Shown here: one piece after another, positions 1 to 9,447 of the stretch
How the letters are laid out: every line of letters begins with the position of its first letter
How positions within the stretch are numbered: the first letter of the stretch is position 1
Assembly: GCA_937967775.1 (NCBI GenBank)
Contig: CALCJH010000156.1
Location: 1-13,567 of the forward strand
Direction: 5' to 3'
Origin: an uncultured bacterium
GTDB lineage: Bacteria; Armatimonadota; UBA5829; DSUL01
DNA length: 13,567 bases
Position numbers and translations under genes: made by a program
Notes under the pieces: model-generated
What the model was told of the DNA's origin: nothing
What the model saw: only the letters and a program-made list of their open reading frames with translations
Databases searched by the model: none

Positions 1-1
1 C

Positions 2-772
2 CTGGACCTGCTCTGCCGCGTGGGAGGGGATGAGTTCGTCATCAGCAGCCTCAGGCGCCGGGATGACGCGCTGGAGCTGGCGAAGCGGGCTCAGGAGAGG
101 GTGACCCGGCTCCGCGTGGAGGATGTGGAGGACGCCATCAGTGTGAGCTACGGCGTCTCCGGGGGACGCCGGACGCGGGAGCGGGAGGCCACCCACTACG
201 CGGCCACGATAGACGACCTGCTGAACCGCGCCAGCCGAGAATGCACCGCGATGAAGATGATGCATCGGAACGCCCAGGCGTCCGGCGAGGCCCCAGCCCC
301 CTCCGAGGCGCCGCGTGCGGAGCCGGTCCCCGCGCCACAGGCCGCCATTCCCGGTGCGCGCATCCGGATCGAGCAGATTAGCTACAGCGCATCAGACCTT
401 GAGTGCTCCGTTGAGGTGCGCCTGTCGTACGCCGGGCGCGCCTTCTCGAAGACTCTGCAGGGATTTGCAGGGCTTGGTTCCCTGGTGCGGCTGGCGGCGG
501 ATGCGTGCGCGGCGTCCGCTCAGGAATGCCTTCCGGCGGGTTACCGCATCGCCGTGGAGGATGTGCGCGAATTCCGCGCGCCGAATGCCGAGACCCTGAT
601 GATCTCCACCGTGGCGATCGCCACTCCCCGGGAGGCCAGCGTCTACTACGGCGTGGCGGCCGTCCGGCGAGGCGACGCCTATCGCGCAGCCGCGGCGAGC
701 GTCCTGTCCGCCCTGAACCGCCCGCTGGGCCTTATCCTCTCTGCATCTGCCGGGACGGCTGCCGCCTCCTGA
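2..772 (+). CDS. GGDEF-domain protein with a duplicated-looking C-terminal domain (5' end missing)
   Basis: The visible 256 residues begin inside a GGDEF domain: the open frame reads LDLLCRVGGDEFVIS from base 2, so the true start lies before the window. The intact GGDEF signature suggests a diguanylate cyclase making c-di-GMP. The Asp five residues before GGDEF sits where the last residue of the RxxD inhibitory site falls; the Arg would be outside the window. ISVSYGV and DDLLNRAS match the later strands and helix of the fold, although the usual AD..LY.AK motif is altered (ASRECTAMK). After an Ala/Pro-rich linker (about residues 95-120) comes a domain of about 135 residues with two similar strand-strand-helix units, ending ASVLSALNRPLG. 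I do not recognise this domain with certainty; the repeat pattern recalls the regulatory domain of LeuA. The gene ends 15 bp from the stop of the convergent oxidoreductase gene, with no hairpin between them. Confidence 0.85.
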   Translation: MDLLCRVGGDEFVISSLRRRDDALELAKRAQERVTRLRVEDVEDAISVSYGVSGGRRTREREATHYAATIDDLLNRASRECTAMKMMHRNAQASGEAPAPSEAPRAEPVPAPQAAIPGARIRIEQISYSASDLECSVEVRLSYAGRAFSKTLQGFAGLGSLVRLAADACAASAQECLPAGYRIAVEDVREFRAPNAETLMISTVAIATPREASVYYGVAAVRRGDAYRAAAASVLSALNRPLGLILSASAGTAAAS

Positions 773-787
773 GGTTTTTGGCCACTT

Positions 788-1852
788 TTAGCCTGCGGTT
801 TCCAGGCTCTCTCGCAGAAACTCCTGCACGTCCACAGCCTGGCCCGTGTGAGCGCTTCTCACGGCAGCAAACAGCAGAGCACAGCACTGGATGTTGTCCT
901 GCACGGTGCAGGGCGGCTCAGGTCCTCCATTCAGCCAGTTCACGAACATCTCTGCCAGCCAGGGGTTCATCCACACCTCCTGCTGCGCCAGCGGAATCTC
1001 CCGGGTCACCGAGTCCACGCCGACCGCCCCTCTGATCTCCAGGAGCCGGCGGTTGTCCAGCACCAGGGTGGCGTCCCGGCATTCGGCCCGCCAGTAATCT
1101 CTTGTCCATCCGTTCAGGCAGGAGGCGTTGTTCTTTGCGCCTTCGTAAAGGACCCGCACGCCGTTCTCCATCACCACCGTGACCAGCGCCTGGGCGTCGC
1201 TCTTGAATTCCGACCAGGCCGGGTTCCACGTTGCGGCGTAGACGGTGCGCGCATTGGATCCGGCGAGCGAACGCATGATGTCGAAATGGTGGACTGTGCC
1301 TTCGATCAGGAGCGGATCCTGCATCTCATAACGGAATGCGCCCCACGTGCCGTAGGCGCGGCACATCCAGGTGTTCCGTCCGATCAGGTAGTCCAGGTCG
1401 CCGTATTCCCGGGAATGGATGGCGCGCTGGAGAGTCTGTTTGTCCTGGTCGAAGCGGTGGCTCATGGTGACCATCATCTTCCGGCCTGCGGAGGTCACCT
1501 TGCGATAGACCCTGGCGCATCCTTCCATCGTGTCCGCGATGGGCTTTTCGCAAAGGATGTCCATTCCGTACTCCAGCGCCAGGTCCACGTAACGCTCGTG
1601 CCAGGCAGGCGGCACCACGATGATGACGAAGTCCGCCGGGTTATCGCGGAACGCCTCTGCGGCGTCTGAGTAGCAGCGCTCCGGCGGGATCCCCAGTAAG
1701 CGTTGCGCGTTCTGGAACGTGTCGGGATTGGTGTCCACGCAGGCGGCGGGCGTGGCCAGCCCGGCCGAGCACAGACGCGGCAAGACCTCCCGCAACCAGT
1801 ACAATCCCCAGCCGCCAAGCCCCACCTGTATGAAGCGTTTCGGTTCCGTCAT
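788..1852 (-). CDS. Gfo/Idh/MocA family NAD(P)-dependent oxidoreductase
   Basis: This 354-residue cytosolic protein has the two-domain layout of the Gfo/Idh/MocA family, which oxidises or reduces sugars, inositols and related polyols; the substrate cannot be read from sequence. The N-terminal Rossmann motif is GLGGWG (residues 11-16). The family CEKPIADT motif is at 101-108, with the EKP lysine at 103. EGTVHHFD at 184-191 is the usual catalytic-histidine segment of the second domain. Length is typical for the family. The frame stays open far upstream on this strand, but that stretch only mirrors the neighbouring gene. I chose ATG 1852 because GGGAG (minus strand, bases 1867-1863) lies about 10 nt upstream; a second in-frame ATG at 1861 would be too close to it. 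The ribosome-binding site lies inside a long hairpin, described separately. The gene is divergent from the PEP-binding-domain gene and convergent with the GGDEF gene. Confidence 0.9.
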   Translation of the reverse strand: MTEPKRFIQVGLGGWGLYWLREVLPRLCSAGLATPAACVDTNPDTFQNAQRLLGIPPERCYSDAAEAFRDNPADFVIIVVPPAWHERYVDLALEYGMDILCEKPIADTMEGCARVYRKVTSAGRKMMVTMSHRFDQDKQTLQRAIHSREYGDLDYLIGRNTWMCRAYGTWGAFRYEMQDPLLIEGTVHHFDIMRSLAGSNARTVYAATWNPAWSEFKSDAQALVTVVMENGVRVLYEGAKNNASCLNGWTRDYWRAECRDATLVLDNRRLLEIRGAVGVDSVTREIPLAQQEVWMNPWLAEMFVNWLNGGPEPPCTVQDNIQCCALLFAAVRSAHTGQAVDVQEFLRESLETAG

Positions 1853-1862
1853 CTGACGCATT

Positions 1863-1899
1863 CTCCCGCGGCGTCCTTCGGGGACGCCTCCGGCGGGAG
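1863..1899 (-). promoter_or_regulatory. Long hairpin masking the ribosome-binding site of the Gfo/Idh/MocA gene
   Basis: On the minus-strand transcript, CTCCCGC (1899-1893) pairs with GCGGGAG (1869-1863), and GGCGTCC (1888-1882) pairs with GGACGCC (1876-1870). There is a 4-nt bulge (1892-1889) and a 5-nt loop. The 14 pairs include the whole GGGAG Shine-Dalgarno element that lies just before the start codon. The pairing is read directly from the sequence; a role in translational control is inference. It sits in the 90-bp divergent spacer, so it would also be in the 5' leader of the plus-strand gene if that transcript starts upstream of it. Confidence 0.55.
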
Positions 1900-1942
1900 G
1901 GTTCCCCGGCGGTCCGGCCGCCTCCTGCAGGGCTGAGCTATC

Positions 1943-4582
1943 ATGGACAGGGTGAGAACCGTGTATCCGCCGCCGTCCACAGGGATTCCGTCCATAGACC
2001 GGGTGCTGAGCGCCATCATTCCGGGCGACAACATCGTCTGGCAGGTGGACGATCTGGATGTCTACCGGCACCTGGCGGAGCGTTTCGCCCGGGCCTCGCT
2101 TCAGGCGGGAAGAAAGCTTGTCTACTTCCGTTTCGCGGAACACGAGCCGGTCTTGCCGCCGATGGAGGGGGTGGAGGTCAGCCAGCTGGACCCGTCCATC
2201 GGATTCGACGCATTCGCCCAGGAAGCGCACAGCCGTATCGGGCGCTACGGGCGGGACGTCTTCTACGTTTTCGACAACCTCTCGGATCTGGTCTCCCGCT
2301 GGGGGACGGATGAGTCCATCGCGAACTTCTTCCGCGTCGCCTGCCCGTATCTGTACGAGCTGGATACGGTCACCTACTTTGCCCTGAAGCGAGGGATGCA
2401 TCTGGACCGGACCGTGGCGCGTATCCGCGATACCACCCAGGTGCTGGTGGATGTGTTTCAGCGGGGCGGGCAGACCTTCTTTCACCCTCTGAAGGCTCTG
2501 GACCGCTACTCGCCCACCATGTTCCTGCCGCATCTTTTCCGCGACGAAGAGTGCGTGCCGGTGTTCGAAAGCGCTCAGGCGGCAGAGATCCTTTCGTCTT
2601 TGCGCTCGACGCCGCTGCGCGGGTCGGCGGCGGCCGGGACCGCTCCGTGGGACAGGCTGTTCGGGCGAGTGGCGCAGCTGCGAGAGGTCGGCCGAGACCT
2701 GCGCGATCTCTCGGACCCTGAGATTCTGGCGCTGCGTGACGAACTGCTGCGGATGGTGTTCGGGGAGCGTCCCGCGCTGCTTCGGGTGGCGCAGCGCCAT
2801 ATAGATCCCGCGGACCTTCTGGAGGTCCGGGAGCGGATGATCGGCAGCGGACGCATAGGCGGCAAGGCGGCGGGCATGATTCTGGCGCGCAAGATTCTTT
2901 CCTCCCATCCGGAGATGGCCGAGGTGCTGGAGCCCCACGACTCGTTTTACATCGGATCGGACATCTTTTTCAGCTTCCTTGTGGACAACGATCTGTTCAG
3001 CCTGCGCCTGCGGCAGGGCAGGGACGTTCATACTGCGGCCGAGACCTTCCCGGCCCTGCGCGAACGCTTCCTTGCCGGGCGCTTCCCCGGGGACGTAGTG
3101 GAGCAGTTCTCGAGAATGCTGGACTACTTCGGTCAGGCTCCCATCATCGTGCGCTCCTCAAGTCTGCTGGAAGACGATTTCGGAAACGCCTTCGCCGGGA
3201 AGTACGAGAGCGTTTTCTGTCCCAACCAGGGACACCTGCCGGACCGGCTGGAGGCGTTCATGAACGCTGTCAAGCAGGTATATGCCAGCGCGCTCAGCCC
3301 GGACGCTCTGGCTTACCGCCTGAAGCACAACCTTGCAGACTCGGATGAGCAGATGGCCATTCTGGTGCAAAGGGTGGCCGGCCGTCCGGCGGGGAGGTTT
3401 TTCCTGCCGCTGGTGGCGGGCGTGGGGTTTTCACACAGTCCGTATGTCTGGAGCGAGGAACTGGACGCCTCGCAGGGGATGCTTCGCGTGGTGGTAGGGC
3501 TGGGGACCCGCGCTGTGGACCGCGTGGGCGGCGACTATCCGCGAACGATTTTTCTCAGCCACCCCCTGCTGCGTCCGGAAGTGGACGCAGGGCGGATCCT
3601 GAGATACTCGCAGCACAGTGTGGATGCGCTGGATATTGTCAGCAATAAGTTCGTCACGGTGCCCGTGGAGGACCTCGCCTCCGACGGCTTCGCCTTTCCC
3701 GAGGGGCATCTTCTTTTCTCCTGGCTGCAGGAGGGGCACATCGGTGATCCCGTCTCTGCAGGACGCGGCCCTCGGGGGGCGCGTCCGGTTGTGACGCTGA
3801 ACAATCTACTGCGCCGGACGGATTTCGCCGCTGTTATGAAGAAAATGCTCGCCCTCTTGCAGGAGGCCTACGGGCACCCAGTGGATACGGAGTTCACGGT
3901 CTCCTTCCGCAGCGACGGGCGGGTGCGCGTGAATCTGCTGCAGTGCCGAACGCTCTCCCTTCCGGGCGGCGCGGAAGGGGCGGCGATTCCCGAGGATATT
4001 CCGGAGGAGCGGATCCTGTTCCAGGCGAGCCGGTGCGCGGCTCCGGGTGTGGTTCGCGGGATAACGCACATCGTCTACATAGACCCGGACTGGTATAGCG
4101 GCCTGAGCGTTGAGCTCAAGCGGCAGGTGGGAAGGGTTGTCGGACGGCTGAATCGGCATCCTGCTCTGGACGGAGCGCGGCTGATGCTGGTGGGTCCGGG
4201 ACGATGGGGGAGCAGCAACATCGAACTGGGCGTCAACGTGACCTATGCGGACATCAACAATGCCGCGGTGCTTGTGGAGGTGGCTCGTTCGCGCGGAGGA
4301 CACACGCCCGAGGTGTCCTACGGAACCCATTTTTTCCAGGATCTGGTGGAAGATGGCATCCTGTATGTGCCCCTCTACCCCGACCGGCCGGACGCCCGAT
4401 TTGCCTCGGAGTTCTTCCTCAGAGGTCCGAATGCACTTGAGGCTCTCCTTCCGGAGTGGGCGCTGCTGCACAGCTCGGTGCGCCTCATTGACGTGCGTCG
4501 GGTTGCCGGTACGACGGCGGCTCTGGTAGTGGACGGTGCTCAGAGGCGGGCGGTGTGCTATCTGGAAGACGCGCGGTTCTAA
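1943..4582 (+). CDS. Degenerate RecA/KaiC-like domain fused to a PEP/pyruvate-binding (PPDK_N) domain
   Basis: An 879-residue protein. Residues about 14-180 resemble a RecA/KaiC-like fold: GIPSIDRVL at the start, a strand-turn where a Walker A loop is expected (IPGDNIVWQVDDLD, with no GxxxxGK[ST]), RKLVYFRFAE, and a Walker B-like DVFYVFDNLSD (105-115). Residues about 300-672 look like the ATP-binding domain of PEP synthase and pyruvate phosphate dikinase: GGKAAG (306-311), VRSSSLLEDDFGNAFAGKYESVF (403-425), VDTEF (647-651) and LQCRTL (666-671). The C-terminal part has GPGRWGSS (751-758), a motif I associate with stand-alone PEP/pyruvate-binding-domain proteins. No swivelling phosphohistidine domain (TSHAA-type motif) and no PEP-binding TIM barrel are present, so it should not be a complete PEP synthase. 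The reaction is unknown; ATP-dependent phosphotransfer or nucleotide sensing is possible. ATG 1943 has only a weak AGGG (1929-1932) upstream. No clear promoter or terminator was seen. Confidence 0.85.
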   Translation: MDRVRTVYPPPSTGIPSIDRVLSAIIPGDNIVWQVDDLDVYRHLAERFARASLQAGRKLVYFRFAEHEPVLPPMEGVEVSQLDPSIGFDAFAQEAHSRIGRYGRDVFYVFDNLSDLVSRWGTDESIANFFRVACPYLYELDTVTYFALKRGMHLDRTVARIRDTTQVLVDVFQRGGQTFFHPLKALDRYSPTMFLPHLFRDEECVPVFESAQAAEILSSLRSTPLRGSAAAGTAPWDRLFGRVAQLREVGRDLRDLSDPEILALRDELLRMVFGERPALLRVAQRHIDPADLLEVRERMIGSGRIGGKAAGMILARKILSSHPEMAEVLEPHDSFYIGSDIFFSFLVDNDLFSLRLRQGRDVHTAAETFPALRERFLAGRFPGDVVEQFSRMLDYFGQAPIIVRSSSLLEDDFGNAFAGKYESVFCPNQGHLPDRLEAFMNAVKQVYASALSPDALAYRLKHNLADSDEQMAILVQRVAGRPAGRFFLPLVAGVGFSHSPYVWSEELDASQGMLRVVVGLGTRAVDRVGGDYPRTIFLSHPLLRPEVDAGRILRYSQHSVDALDIVSNKFVTVPVEDLASDGFAFPEGHLLFSWLQEGHIGDPVSAGRGPRGARPVVTLNNLLRRTDFAAVMKKMLALLQEAYGHPVDTEFTVSFRSDGRVRVNLLQCRTLSLPGGAEGAAIPEDIPEERILFQASRCAAPGVVRGITHIVYIDPDWYSGLSVELKRQVGRVVGRLNRHPALDGARLMLVGPGRWGSSNIELGVNVTYADINNAAVLVEVARSRGGHTPEVSYGTHFFQDLVEDGILYVPLYPDRPDARFASEFFLRGPNALEALLPEWALLHSSVRLIDVRRVAGTTAALVVDGAQRRAVCYLEDARF

Positions 4583-4648
4583 TCGTTCGCCGTCCGCGCC
4601 GCATCCGGTTTTTCCTGCCGCAGCGTCTCGTTTCGCCGAAGACTGCAG

Positions 4649-4678
4649 TTGAAGGCCTGCGCGTGGAGGTGTTACAAT
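4649..4678 (+). promoter_or_regulatory. Candidate sigma70 promoter for the glutamate dehydrogenase leader
   Basis: TTGAAG (4649-4654) and TACAAT (4673-4678) each match the consensus at most positions and are 18 nt apart. Transcription would begin near 4685, exactly where the first leader hairpin starts (4686). Bases 4583-4648, between the previous gene and this promoter, show nothing recognisable. Confidence 0.6.
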
Positions 4679-4684
4679 ATGCAA

Positions 4685-4922
4685 TCGGGAAGGCAGCAAG
4701 GTCGCTGCCGGGATTCCCGCCTGCGTCGCTCCGCCCCCGCCACACTAGCGCGGGTGTGCCCTGCGGAGCAACAAGGGTGCAGCAGATTGACAGGGGCGTC
4801 AATGGCCGGACCGGCACGACGGTGTGCGTGGACCCTCGCGATAGCCCCCTCTGCCACTTCTCGCAAACGGCAGTGTAAGCCGTTGTGGCCGCGGGAAACC
4901 GGATCAAGGAGGTTCAACGCAC
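4685..4922 (+). ncRNA. Structured 5' leader of glutamate dehydrogenase, candidate cis-regulatory RNA
   Basis: About 238 nt lie between the predicted transcription start and the ATG. Visible helices are as follows. CGGGAA/TTCCCG (4686-4691/4714-4719) encloses GGCAGC/GCTGCC (4692-4697/4704-4709). GCTCCGC/GCGGAGC (4728-4734/4763-4769) encloses CCCGC/GCGGG (4736-4740/4750-4754), whose loop CACA (4741-4744) can pair with TGTG (4755-4758) as an H-type pseudoknot. ATTGAC/GTCAAT (4786-4791/4798-4803) has a loop GGGGC (4793-4797) that can pair with GCCCC (4844-4848). GCCAC/GTGGC (4853-4857/4885-4889) encloses AACGGC/GCCGTT (4866-4871/4879-4884), and competes with CTGCC/GGCAG (4851-4855/4869-4873). AACC (4897-4900) could pair with GGTT (4911-4914) across the Shine-Dalgarno site AAGGAGG (4906-4912). 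I cannot match it to a known riboswitch, 6S, SRP or tmRNA. The pairings are seen; function is inference. Confidence 0.45.
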
Positions 4923-6191
4923 ATGTCGCTCACAGCGGAGCGGGTCCAGCACGACAACCCGTTCCAGATCGCTCAGCAGCAGCTGGACAAGGCTGCAGCC
5001 AGGCTGCAGCTTGATCCCGCCATTCATCAGGCTCTCCGCGAACCCATGCGGGAGCTCCACGTCACCATTCCGGTCAAGATGGACGACGGGTCCGTCAGGG
5101 TGTTCAAGGGATTCCGGGTGCAGTACAACGACGCCCGGGGACCCAATAAGGGCGGCATCCGCTTCCACCCGGATGAGACCATTGACACAGTCCGGGCGCT
5201 GGCCGCCTGGATGACGTGGAAAACCGCCGTGGTGGACATCCCTCTGGGCGGGGGGAAGGGCGGTGTCATCTGCGACCCCAAGAAGATGTCACCGGCCGAG
5301 CTGGAGAGGTTGAGCCGCGGCTATATCCGGGCCCTGGGGCGATTCATCGGCCCGGATCGCGACATCCCGGCGCCGGATGTCTACACCACGCCTCAGATCA
5401 TGGCGTGGATGATGGACGAATACAGCGTCATCACCGGACACAACACTCCCGGCGTCATTACGGGCAAGCCTCTGTCCGTCGGGGGGTCCGAGGGCCGCGG
5501 CGATGCGACCGCCCGCGGGGGCGCATACACCGTCCGTGAAGCTGCGAAGTATCTGAACATTGACCTCACGAAGGCCACGCTGGCGATACAGGGCTTCGGC
5601 AACGCGGGTCAGTACGCGGCGACGCTGTTCCAGGATCTTCTGGGCTGCAAAGTGGTGGCAGTCAGCGACAGCCGGGGAGGCATCTATCTGCCGGACGGGG
5701 CGGACGCGCACGACCTGGTGCGCTACAAGCTGACCAACGGGTCTCTGGAGGGCTATCCCGGTTCTCAGCCCATCTCAAACGAGGCGCTTCTGGAGCTGGA
5801 TGTGGATGTCCTTGCGCCATCGGCGCTGGAGGACGTCGTAACCGAGCGCAACGCCGAGAACATCCGGGCGAAGATTGTGGCTGAGCTGGCCAATGGCCCC
5901 ACGAATCCGCAGGCCGATGACATCCTCTACCGCAGGGGAGTCTTCGTGATTCCGGACTTCCTCTGCAACGCGGGCGGAGTCACCGTCTCGTATTTTGAGT
6001 GGGTGCAGAACGAGACCGGCTACTACTGGGAGGAGCAGCTGGTCCACGAGCGGCTGGACAAAAAGATGACCACCGCGTTCGCCTCCGTTCTGGATATGTC
6101 TCTGGAGTATCAGACGGACATGAGGACGGCGGCCTATATGGTGGCCATCCAGCGGGTGGCGGAGGCGATGCGCGCCCGCGGCTGGGTCTGA
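4923..6191 (+). CDS. gdhA: Glutamate dehydrogenase (Glu/Leu/Phe/Val dehydrogenase family)
   Basis: This 422-residue cytosolic enzyme reversibly deaminates glutamate to 2-oxoglutarate and ammonia with NAD(P). Its length is that of the approximately 420-residue hexameric bacterial/archaeal class. The N-terminal substrate domain has [11 protein letters not shown] (73-83), a lysine in [12 protein letters not shown] (K100) and GGGKGG (109-114, catalytic-type K112). PAPDVYT (149-155) carries the conserved Asp152. The C-terminal dinucleotide domain has GFGNAG (224-229). AVSDSRGG with Asp249 at the end of the second strand is compatible with NAD use, but cofactor choice cannot be settled from this. 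ATG 4923 is preceded by AAGGAGG (4906-4912) at 10 nt. It is the first gene after a strong candidate promoter and structured leader. A hairpin 62 nt after the stop separates it from the Nfn genes on the same strand, which suggests linked electron-carrier metabolism. Confidence 0.95.
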   Translation: MSLTAERVQHDNPFQIAQQQLDKAAARLQLDPAIHQALREPMRELHVTIPVKMDDGSVRVFKGFRVQYNDARGPNKGGIRFHPDETIDTVRALAAWMTWKTAVVDIPLGGGKGGVICDPKKMSPAELERLSRGYIRALGRFIGPDRDIPAPDVYTTPQIMAWMMDEYSVITGHNTPGVITGKPLSVGGSEGRGDATARGGAYTVREAAKYLNIDLTKATLAIQGFGNAGQYAATLFQDLLGCKVVAVSDSRGGIYLPDGADAHDLVRYKLTNGSLEGYPGSQPISNEALLELDVDVLAPSALEDVVTERNAENIRAKIVAELANGPTNPQADDILYRRGVFVIPDFLCNAGGVTVSYFEWVQNETGYYWEEQLVHERLDKKMTTAFASVLDMSLEYQTDMRTAAYMVAIQRVAEAMRARGWV

Positions 6192-6253
6192 GGTCCATCG
6201 TCCTCCCCTTCGCGAGCTCCATGGTGCGCGATGGGGCCAGGAAATGGCAGGGT

Positions 6254-6280
6254 GGGCTGCGGCCGCATCGGCCGCAGCCC
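6254..6280 (+). terminator. Strong hairpin between glutamate dehydrogenase and the Nfn genes
   Basis: A perfect 11-bp stem GGGCTGCGGCC/GGCCGCAGCCC (6254-6264/6270-6280) has a 5-nt loop. Only CTTT (6287-6290) follows, so it lacks a proper T tract. It may terminate part of the transcription, stabilise the 3' end of the upstream mRNA, or be a processing site. Nothing else recognisable is seen in 6192-6339. Confidence 0.45.
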
Positions 6281-6339
6281 GGTCCGCTTTCGAAGCCGGA
6301 CAGAGGATTTCCTGTTCTGAAAGAGAGACGCTGACTGTT

Positions 6340-8665
<2,326 letters not shown>

Positions 8666-8695
8666 TCGCGGTGCTGGAGTGGTGCGCAGAGAATG

Positions 8696-8732
8696 CGGGC
8701 CGGGGCTGTCTGCCCCGGCCCGGGCGTTTTTT
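8696..8732 (+). terminator. Rho-independent terminator after the Nfn genes
   Basis: GGGCCGGGGC (8697-8706) pairs with GCCCCGGCCC (8712-8721) around a 5-nt loop, and C8696 can add a pair with G8722. A run of six T (8727-8732) follows, and a second T run lies at 8737-8742. It closes the nfnAB transcript. Confidence 0.9.
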
Positions 8733-8754
8733 CCCCTTTTTTGCCCGGGAAGTG

Positions 8755-8783
8755 TTAAGAGCGGAGGCCGGGTCGCGTCTAAC
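8755..8783 (+). promoter_or_regulatory. Possible sigma70 promoter for the LTxxQ protein
   Basis: TTAAGA (8755-8760) and TCTAAC (8778-8783) each match four of six consensus bases and are exactly 17 nt apart. It lies just after the terminator and 54 nt before the start codon, where an independent promoter is needed. The match is weak. Confidence 0.35.
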
Positions 8784-8837
8784 AGGGTGGAAATCGGCTA
8801 GTCTGCGATGTTTTGGATGGTTGCAGGAGGCAGCAAG

Positions 8838-9344
8838 ATGCGAATAAGCAGGATTCTTATGCTGGCGGCGGTGCCCGCCGCAATGCTGGCCTGGCAGGTG
8901 ACGGGCCTCGAGGCCCAGTCCGGCGCCTCGAAAGCTCCGGCTAAGAGCCAGAGCGGGCAGGCGGTTTCCAAATCGGCGCCGGGGCAGCGGCCCGGTCCGG
9001 GAATGCGCGACTGGGGGGCTCGCCGTGAGGAGATGTACAAGGCCATCGGCGTGACCCCGCAGCAGAAGAAGCAGCTGGACGCCATTGATGAAAAATACCG
9101 CATGAAGGCGATGGAGCTGCGCGACGCAGATCTAACCCCCGAGCAGCGCCGTACCAAGATGAAGGATCTCATGCAGGCGCGTCAGACCGATGTGGAAAAG
9201 GTGCTGACTCCGGAGCAGAAAAAGAAGCAGCTTCAGTGGATGGAGGAGCAGCGCAAGAAACGCCAGGCCGAGATGGGCCAGCGGCGTGACCGGCCGGCCG
9301 GTGCGCAGGGCAGGCCGGAAAAGCCGGCGGCTCCCCGCAAGTAA
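8838..9344 (+). CDS. Small secreted Spy/LTxxQ-like periplasmic protein
   Basis: A 168-residue protein. Residues 1-26 form a signal peptide (Arg at 2 and 5, hydrophobic stretch ILMLAAVPAAMLA, probable cut after LEA). After a Ser/Ala/Pro/Gln-rich linker, residues about 57-145 are predicted helical and highly charged, with three [LV]TPxQ repeats: VTPQQKK (72-78), LTPEQRR (99-105) and LTPEQKK (123-129). This is the pattern of Spy/CpxP-type LTxxQ proteins, which act as periplasmic chaperones or stress sensors. The tail is rich in Arg, Lys, Pro and Gly. Function is inferred from motif and export signal only. ATG 8838 is preceded by AGGAGG (8825-8830) at 7 nt, much better than the in-frame ATG at 8808. 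It stands alone between two terminators. Confidence 0.8.
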   Translation: MRISRILMLAAVPAAMLAWQVTGLEAQSGASKAPAKSQSGQAVSKSAPGQRPGPGMRDWGARREEMYKAIGVTPQQKKQLDAIDEKYRMKAMELRDADLTPEQRRTKMKDLMQARQTDVEKVLTPEQKKKQLQWMEEQRKKRQAEMGQRRDRPAGAQGRPEKPAAPRK

Positions 9345-9384
9345 GCAGTTTCCGCACGCACGACGGACCCCTGGGTAAGCAAGA

Positions 9385-9412
9385 CGGGCTCCGGAGCCTC
9401 TTCCGGAGCCCG
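9385..9412 (-). terminator. Hairpin terminator shared by convergent recO and the LTxxQ gene
   Basis: A perfect 11-bp inverted repeat CGGGCTCCGGA/TCCGGAGCCCG (9385-9395/9402-9412) with a 6-nt loop lies between two convergent genes. On the minus strand it is followed by TCTTGCTT, a short U-rich run, so it best serves the recO side. On the plus strand no T run follows, but the hairpin sits 40 nt after the LTxxQ stop and may still act there. Confidence 0.6.
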
Positions 9413-9447
9413 CACCCACGTATAGAGATGCTGCAAAGCGCTGTGCT

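Noticed and set aside
773..787. Terminator between the two convergent genes at 772/788
   Set aside because: T runs are present on both strands but there is no inverted repeat in the 15-bp gap.
1853..3031. Open minus-strand extension that would make the Gfo/Idh/MocA gene 747 residues long
   Set aside because: The extra part is antisense to the PEP-binding-domain gene, is compositionally odd (Arg/Pro/His-rich) and precedes the conserved Rossmann start; codon bias of a GC-rich gene explains it.
3806..4699. Minus-strand frame of 297 codons
   Set aside because: Antisense to the C-terminal half of the PEP-binding-domain gene with no recognisable domain; a shadow frame.
4685..4922. 6S RNA, SRP RNA, tmRNA, T-box or cobalamin riboswitch in the gdh leader
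   Set aside because: I looked for the SRP apical loop, a tmRNA CCA end and TPsiC-like arm, the T-box AGGGTGGNACCGCG motif and the cobalamin box, and saw none; kept as an unclassified structured leader.
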